A stretch of DNA of 27,500 bases from Chrysomallon squamiferum (lineage: Eukaryota > Mollusca > Gastropoda > Neomphalida > Peltospiridae). Shown here piece by piece: positions 23,539 to 27,500 of this stretch. Position 1 is the first letter of the stretch. Each line of letters begins with the position of its first letter. The stretch covers positions 5,968,179 to 5,995,678 of the forward strand of contig CM022669.1 in the NCBI GenBank assembly GCA_012295275.1. Direction: 5' to 3'. The position numbers and the translations under genes were made by a program. The notes under the pieces are model-generated. The model saw only the letters and a list, made by a program, of their open reading frames with translations. It ran no database searches and was not told the DNA's origin.

Positions 23539-23685
23539 CTTGTGCGCAATCAACTCGGGTCCATCCTGGCTCACATCCTCCAACACAAGTTCCATTTTCC
23601 ACATCACATGTAGAGTTAGAAACACAGTGACGTTCTGAACACTTCTTTCTACAGTTAACACCGTAATTAAAACCTTCCTGACAAA
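23539..23685 (-). CDS. EGF-like module exon 3 (type A)
   Basis: This 147-nt exon, phase 1-1, has a TTTCAG acceptor and GTTTGT donor. It is the first of the type A modules, which begin VCQEG, carry RKKCSERHC and end with a GxDC motif. It has eight cysteines and an N-S-T sequon. It differs from other A copies by several substitutions (CEPGWTRVDCAQ). Flanking intron on both sides is shared with the module at 18238-18384, showing they are segmental duplicates. Confidence 0.9.
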
Positions 23686-23859
23686 CTGAAATTAAACAAA
23701 AACAACATAGTAAAAAAAATACGAAGAAACAAAATCATTAACGAATCAGTAAGAACATCGAAATAACTCAAGAAAGAATTACGCAAATAATAATTAATAA
23801 TATATTCGTATATAATAAGTGAAATAAATAAATAAACAAATTAAACTATGTTTTTTGCA

Positions 23860-23962
23860 TACAAAACATGCTCCATTGTTTACATCAGTCTTAGAATTAG
23901 AAAAACAATGACGTTTTCAACACATGTTTTTTGCAGTTAGCACCGTAACAAAATCGTAATCA
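23860..23962 (-). pseudogene. Decayed EGF-like exon
   Basis: Minus-strand reading gives recognisable pieces of a module (YGANCKK, then KRHCFSNS, then DVNNGACF), but a frameshift and an in-frame stop separate them. The C-terminal GWxGxDC part and donor are missing. It matches the decayed exon at 18598-18722, including the flanking sequence, so both copies descend from one already damaged exon. Confidence 0.75.
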
Positions 23963-24168
23963 GACAAAACACTTCAGTATTGACCTTGCAGTCTGATTAA
24001 TGTGTATGTTGACAACATTTAATAGTCGATTTCTGTATTTTACCTTTATTTTATTTTATAACGTAGAAATAGAATGTATATAAAAGATATTTAAAACCTG
24101 CTGTATTTAGTAAACATATCAGAAATATTACAGAGATAAACAGAATTGTAAAACGGCTAAGAGAAGAT

Positions 24169-24356
24169 ATGGCTACAATAGCTGCTAATACTGCTGCTAT
24201 TTCTACTCCCAATACTCCTACTAATATTACTACCACGACTACTACCACATATACTACTGCTACCACTACTATCACTGTTACAGCTGGTATTATTACTACT
24301 ACTACTGGTACTATTATTACTAATACTTCTACTCCTATTATTACCATTAATACCAG

Positions 24357-24419
<63 letters not shown>

Positions 24420-24665
24420 AGCTACACTACTAATAATTCCATCATTGCAATGGCTAAAGTAACTACTAATACACTAACTACTTTTGCCATTACCAGTACT
24501 TCTATTACCACTGCTTCTATTACTACTACTTCTAATACTCCTACTAATATTACTACCACCCTTCTACTATTGGTATTACTAATATTAATACTAATATTTC
24601 TACTCCTACTACTACCGTTAATACCGTTAATACCAGTACTACTCTTAATATTATTAAGAAATAAT
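24169..24665. repeat. ACT/TAC-rich intron block, copy 2
   Basis: Copy of 19252-19735, containing a purer (TAC)n run at about 24356-24420. Confidence 0.9.
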
Positions 24666-24675
24666 TAAGAGAGAG

Positions 24676-24717
24676 AGTTTAGTGAACAATTAGAACCGTA
24701 CTGTTCTGAACTACATT
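24676..24717 (-). pseudogene. Truncated copy of EGF exon 1 (5' fragment only)
   Basis: After an intact-looking acceptor the sequence encodes ECSSEQYGSNCS, identical to the start of the exon at 25578, then breaks into a short GA/CT repeat. The upstream intron (to about 24940) also matches the intron upstream of exon 1 (about 25590-25920). This is therefore one end of a segmental duplication whose remaining exon has been lost. Confidence 0.75.
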
Positions 24718-25040
24718 CTAAAATAGTATAAAACATTTTCTTAATTTTTTTCTTTCATTCTTTCTCCATTTCATATTTTCATGCTTATCTTCCTTCCTTA
24801 TATTACTATTTCTACTTTATTCATTGAAAGAAAGAGAGAGTGAAAATAAGAGCACACACACATACATATACAACACACACACACACATGCATACATACAT
24901 GACGTATCTAACTACATATATCGATAGAAAAAGATACATAGTTTATTTTCTTTCATTTTTTTCTTTCCTTCTTGTGTTTTCATTTTACTCTTGTCTCGCT
25001 GAACATATAATTTGAGGTAATGAGAATGTTATTTAAATAC

Positions 25041-25187
25041 CTTTTGTACAGTCTTTTCCAGTCCATCGAGGAAGACATCCACCTTTACATCGTCCTGTCT
25101 TTTTACCACATGTAGAATGTGAGACACAGTGACGTTTTGAACACAGTTTGGTACAACCACGACCGTAAGTAACATTTGTTTCACACT
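25041..25187 (-). CDS. EGF-like module exon 2
   Basis: This 147-nt exon, phase 1-1, has acceptor TTTATTTAG and donor GTATTT. It encodes a module beginning ECETNVTYGRGC and ending RWTGKDC, with eight cysteines and an N-V-T sequon near its start. Its closest relative in the window is the module at 19896-20045, which shares the NVTYG start and a lysine-rich KKTG stretch before the sixth cysteine. Confidence 0.88.
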
Positions 25188-25434
25188 CTAATAAATAAAA
25201 ATAGGAATTAAACTGTTGCTATGTTTGCATTTTAGAAATAGAATTTACTGAATTAATACTGAAGATTTCATATATACATAAATAGGGAAAAGCGGAGCTT
25301 ATTATATATAATAATTTCTCTCTCTCTCTCCCTGTATAAAAACTATGTTAACCATTTACCTTGGTTTTATGATATAATATAATATAATATAAAATCAGAA
25401 AATATATCTTTTTAATAAATTACAGTTCGCTGAC

Positions 25435-25578
25435 CAGTGGTGCAGTCAATTCCCTTCCATCCCCGCTTACATCCAGTGTCACATGACCCGTTCACGTGGT
25501 TACAAGTTGAATTTCCTGAACAGTGTCTGTCAGAACAGTTTCGTGAACAATTGGATCCGTACTGTTCTGAACTGCATT
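25435..25578 (-). CDS. EGF-like module exon 1 (first visible)
   Basis: This 144-nt exon runs from an AG acceptor after a TA-rich tract to a GTCAGC donor, phase 1 at both ends. It encodes a module starting ECSSEQYGSNC and ending GWKGIDC, with eight cysteines spaced as in its neighbours and an N-S-T glycosylation sequon. The donor is non-consensus after GT, so the 3' boundary is the least certain part; it was chosen because it matches the phase of all other modules. A 5' fragment of a second copy of this exon lies at 24676-24717. Confidence 0.82.
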
Positions 25579-26509
25579 CTAAAATAGTATAAAATAGAAA
25601 AAAGTAAGCAATAAAATAAAATATTGCACATTTAAATATTAATATGAAATTATTCAGTACTTGAATTTTCATTCGAATTATAAATATTTTTTAATTTCTT
25701 TATATATTTTCTTAAGTTTTTTTCTTTTTGTTTCTATTTTATCGTTTGTTTCATTCGTTCTCCACTTCATATTTCCTTGTTTGTCTGCCTTTCTTGTCGT
25801 ATTATTCCTACTTTATTCACTGAAAAAAAGAGAGATTGAAAGTAACAACACACACACACAAACAAATACACCCATGTACATGCATACATACATAACGTAC
25901 GTAGCCACAATATAAACATATATCAAAAGAAAAGGATACACCGTTTATATATATTAAACAAATAAATGAAAAAAAATAAAAAAAACATTGAAGATTTCAC
26001 ACATACAAAAATAGGGAAAAACTGCGCAAAATGAAACACGGAGAAAAGCTAAACAACCCCGTTGAACCATGCTTATGATGTAATTTATAGATTACTGTTT
26101 TCATTAGAAGGTCACACAGAGTATGCACTGTTTTTGTTTCATGGTAGCCATTTTGATAACCCAGCTATATACTTTTAAAAAGAAAAAGTCTGTTTCGTGC
26201 AAGCTGAAAGCAATAATTTACATACTTTAATCGTCTACTAAAGCACTGTGATTTTGTACAAATATTACGCCACCGATTTTGTTGAATCTAAAGCCAGTGT
26301 CTAACATGCGCATGATAGCATTTCATGTCGAGGTTGATATACGTGCTATATCAAGTGTTTATGACAAATAACACGTGATTTTAGCAAAGTGGAATGGGCA
26401 AATTGATAGATCTCATGAATGTCCATTTATGATAAATGACTGTCTGATGATAAAGGCGTAGGCCTACTGATGATTAAAATTTACATTTGCCTTTCATTTC
26501 CCAGGCAAA
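25579..26509. other. Upstream intron with no recognisable exon
   Basis: The part to about 25920 is duplicated at 24720-24940, and 25988-26028 resembles 25262-25300. No signal peptide or further EGF-like module is readable on the gene strand. Confidence 0.6.
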
Positions 26510-27500
26510 ATGGTTCGAGGTTATAAAAGAAAAACAGATGATCAGAAATGGTTAGAAGACTACATAAAGAAGACAATTATTAAAATGAGCAACAAAGAAA
26601 TGGAGAGGCAGCTGATATACGTATAGTAATACAAAGTGCACTTTATTCCGACGGGCTAGGTAAAAGGTTGATCCTGAAGAAGTGGTAAAAAACGGCGAGC
26701 GTTTGATGTGAGTCTCGTATTCTGTAGAATCGTTTTTGATGACATTATAAGATAATTAATTATCTTACGTCACGTGTTTTAATGATATCAGCCTATGTTT
26801 GCCTTGTACTAAACATTCTGCTTCTGAATTGTATTCTTTATATCTGTTTTCGCCGAAAACGACCTTCATGGAACAGCGAGTTTTTGCTTTAATTCTCATC
26901 GATTTCTGATTGTTATCCTTTCAAGTTACGCTGAAAGAAATAATTTTGACCATCCATTTAATAAAGAACTGAAGATGGCGGGTGACGATTTTGACTATGG
27001 ATTTCTAAAGCACAACAAAACACTATCACTTCGCAACCAGAAAGCGCATCAGCAGTAAGGCGCAGGTTTTAACAAGGTATCAATGGCTGTGTTCTTTGGC
27101 CATTTGGACAAGCTGTATAGAACATATAATTTCCCCATAAATCGTATGTATAACAGTCGTGACATACTAGCAGTGACAGTGCTTAATAAAATGTCAAAGG
27201 TTACATCCATGAAGGGTAAAAAACAGGTTGGCTGCAGTCGTCTAGGCAGAAAGAGGCATTTTTGTGACGGCAGAAATTTCTTTCAATGTGCTAGGGAATA
27301 GCACAACCCCATTGCTTGTCTTCCCTCGAAAAAGTTACAATTGATCCCATTTGACACTCTGACTGTATGTCATCCAATATGGCCCAACAATTTTCTACAC
27401 CAGGCAAAGCCTACTATCAAAGATACTCTTCTTTTCTTCATTTTCGATGGTCATGCTACCCACCGAAAACATTACCTTAACTGAAATGGGGAGGAAGAAT
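26510..27500 (+). pseudogene. Decayed pogo/Jerky-type (DDE_1) transposase, runs off the window
   Basis: ATG at 26510 opens MVRGYKRKTDDQKW, the usual start of pogo/Tigger/Jerky-like proteins with an N-terminal DNA-binding HTH, but a stop follows after 38 codons. From 26930 come HPFNKELKMAG, FLKHNKTLSLR, GAGFNKVSM, RMYNSRDI (in place of the catalytic N-x-DET motif), MSKVTSMKGKKQVG, then in another frame TTPLLVFPRKSY, and IFDGHATH with the second catalytic Asp at 27446. Stops at 26624, 27056 and 27299 and at least one frameshift show it is dead. The family call comes from motif order; the exact subfamily is uncertain. It lies antisense to the receptor gene and upstream of its first visible exon. 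Confidence 0.85.

Overview
The window looks like invertebrate animal DNA, most likely from a cephalopod such as an octopus. It is AT-rich, full of microsatellites ((GA)n, (TAA)n, (TAC)n, (CA)n) and has many short exons with clean GT-AG splice sites. The species assignment is inference, from repeat style and from the MEGF-like, cysteine-rich modules common in mollusc receptor phosphatases.

One large gene fills most of the window, on the minus strand (5' end at high coordinates). It encodes a receptor-type protein tyrosine phosphatase (RPTP) whose ectodomain is an array of about 49-residue, eight-cysteine EGF-like modules, one exon per module. Every intact module exon starts and ends in phase 1. 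From 25578 down to 12157 I find 15 intact module exons, one module exon broken by a 1-nt deletion, and several decayed copies. A transmembrane exon (11571-11472) and a cytoplasmic juxtamembrane exon (10562-10310) follow. Eight exons (9928-6140) encode an intact phosphatase domain D1, with WPD loop, HCSAGIGRTGT signature and Q-loop. Seven exons (5799-2591) encode the linker and a second domain D2 that has lost the catalytic Cys, Arg and WPD residues. The reading frame is continuous across all the intact exons to a TAG at 2593-2591 (about 1,382 residues visible). The signal peptide and start codon are not in the window.

Region by region: 1-2590 is 3' UTR and flank with microsatellites. 2591-9928 holds the phosphatase exons, with a GC-richer unidentified insert at about 7385-7690 in an intron. 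10310-11571 holds the juxtamembrane and membrane exons. 12157-20045 is the dense EGF array, including a recent tandem duplication of about 1.35 kb and a 53-bp minisatellite that copies a splice acceptor. 20046-23538 lacks intact exons but holds an inverted cluster of decayed EGF exons. 23539-25578 holds three more modules and fragments of duplicated introns. 26510-27500, on the plus strand, is a decayed pogo/Jerky-type (DDE_1) transposase.

The inferred role is an outside-in signalling receptor: EGF-like modules on the cell surface would bind an unknown ligand or matrix, and D1 would dephosphorylate cytoplasmic phosphotyrosine, with inactive D2 as a regulatory or docking domain. The most notable feature is how fast the ectodomain is changing. 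Modules have been duplicated, inverted, deleted and frameshifted, and the symmetric exon phases let copies be gained or skipped without disturbing the phosphatase.
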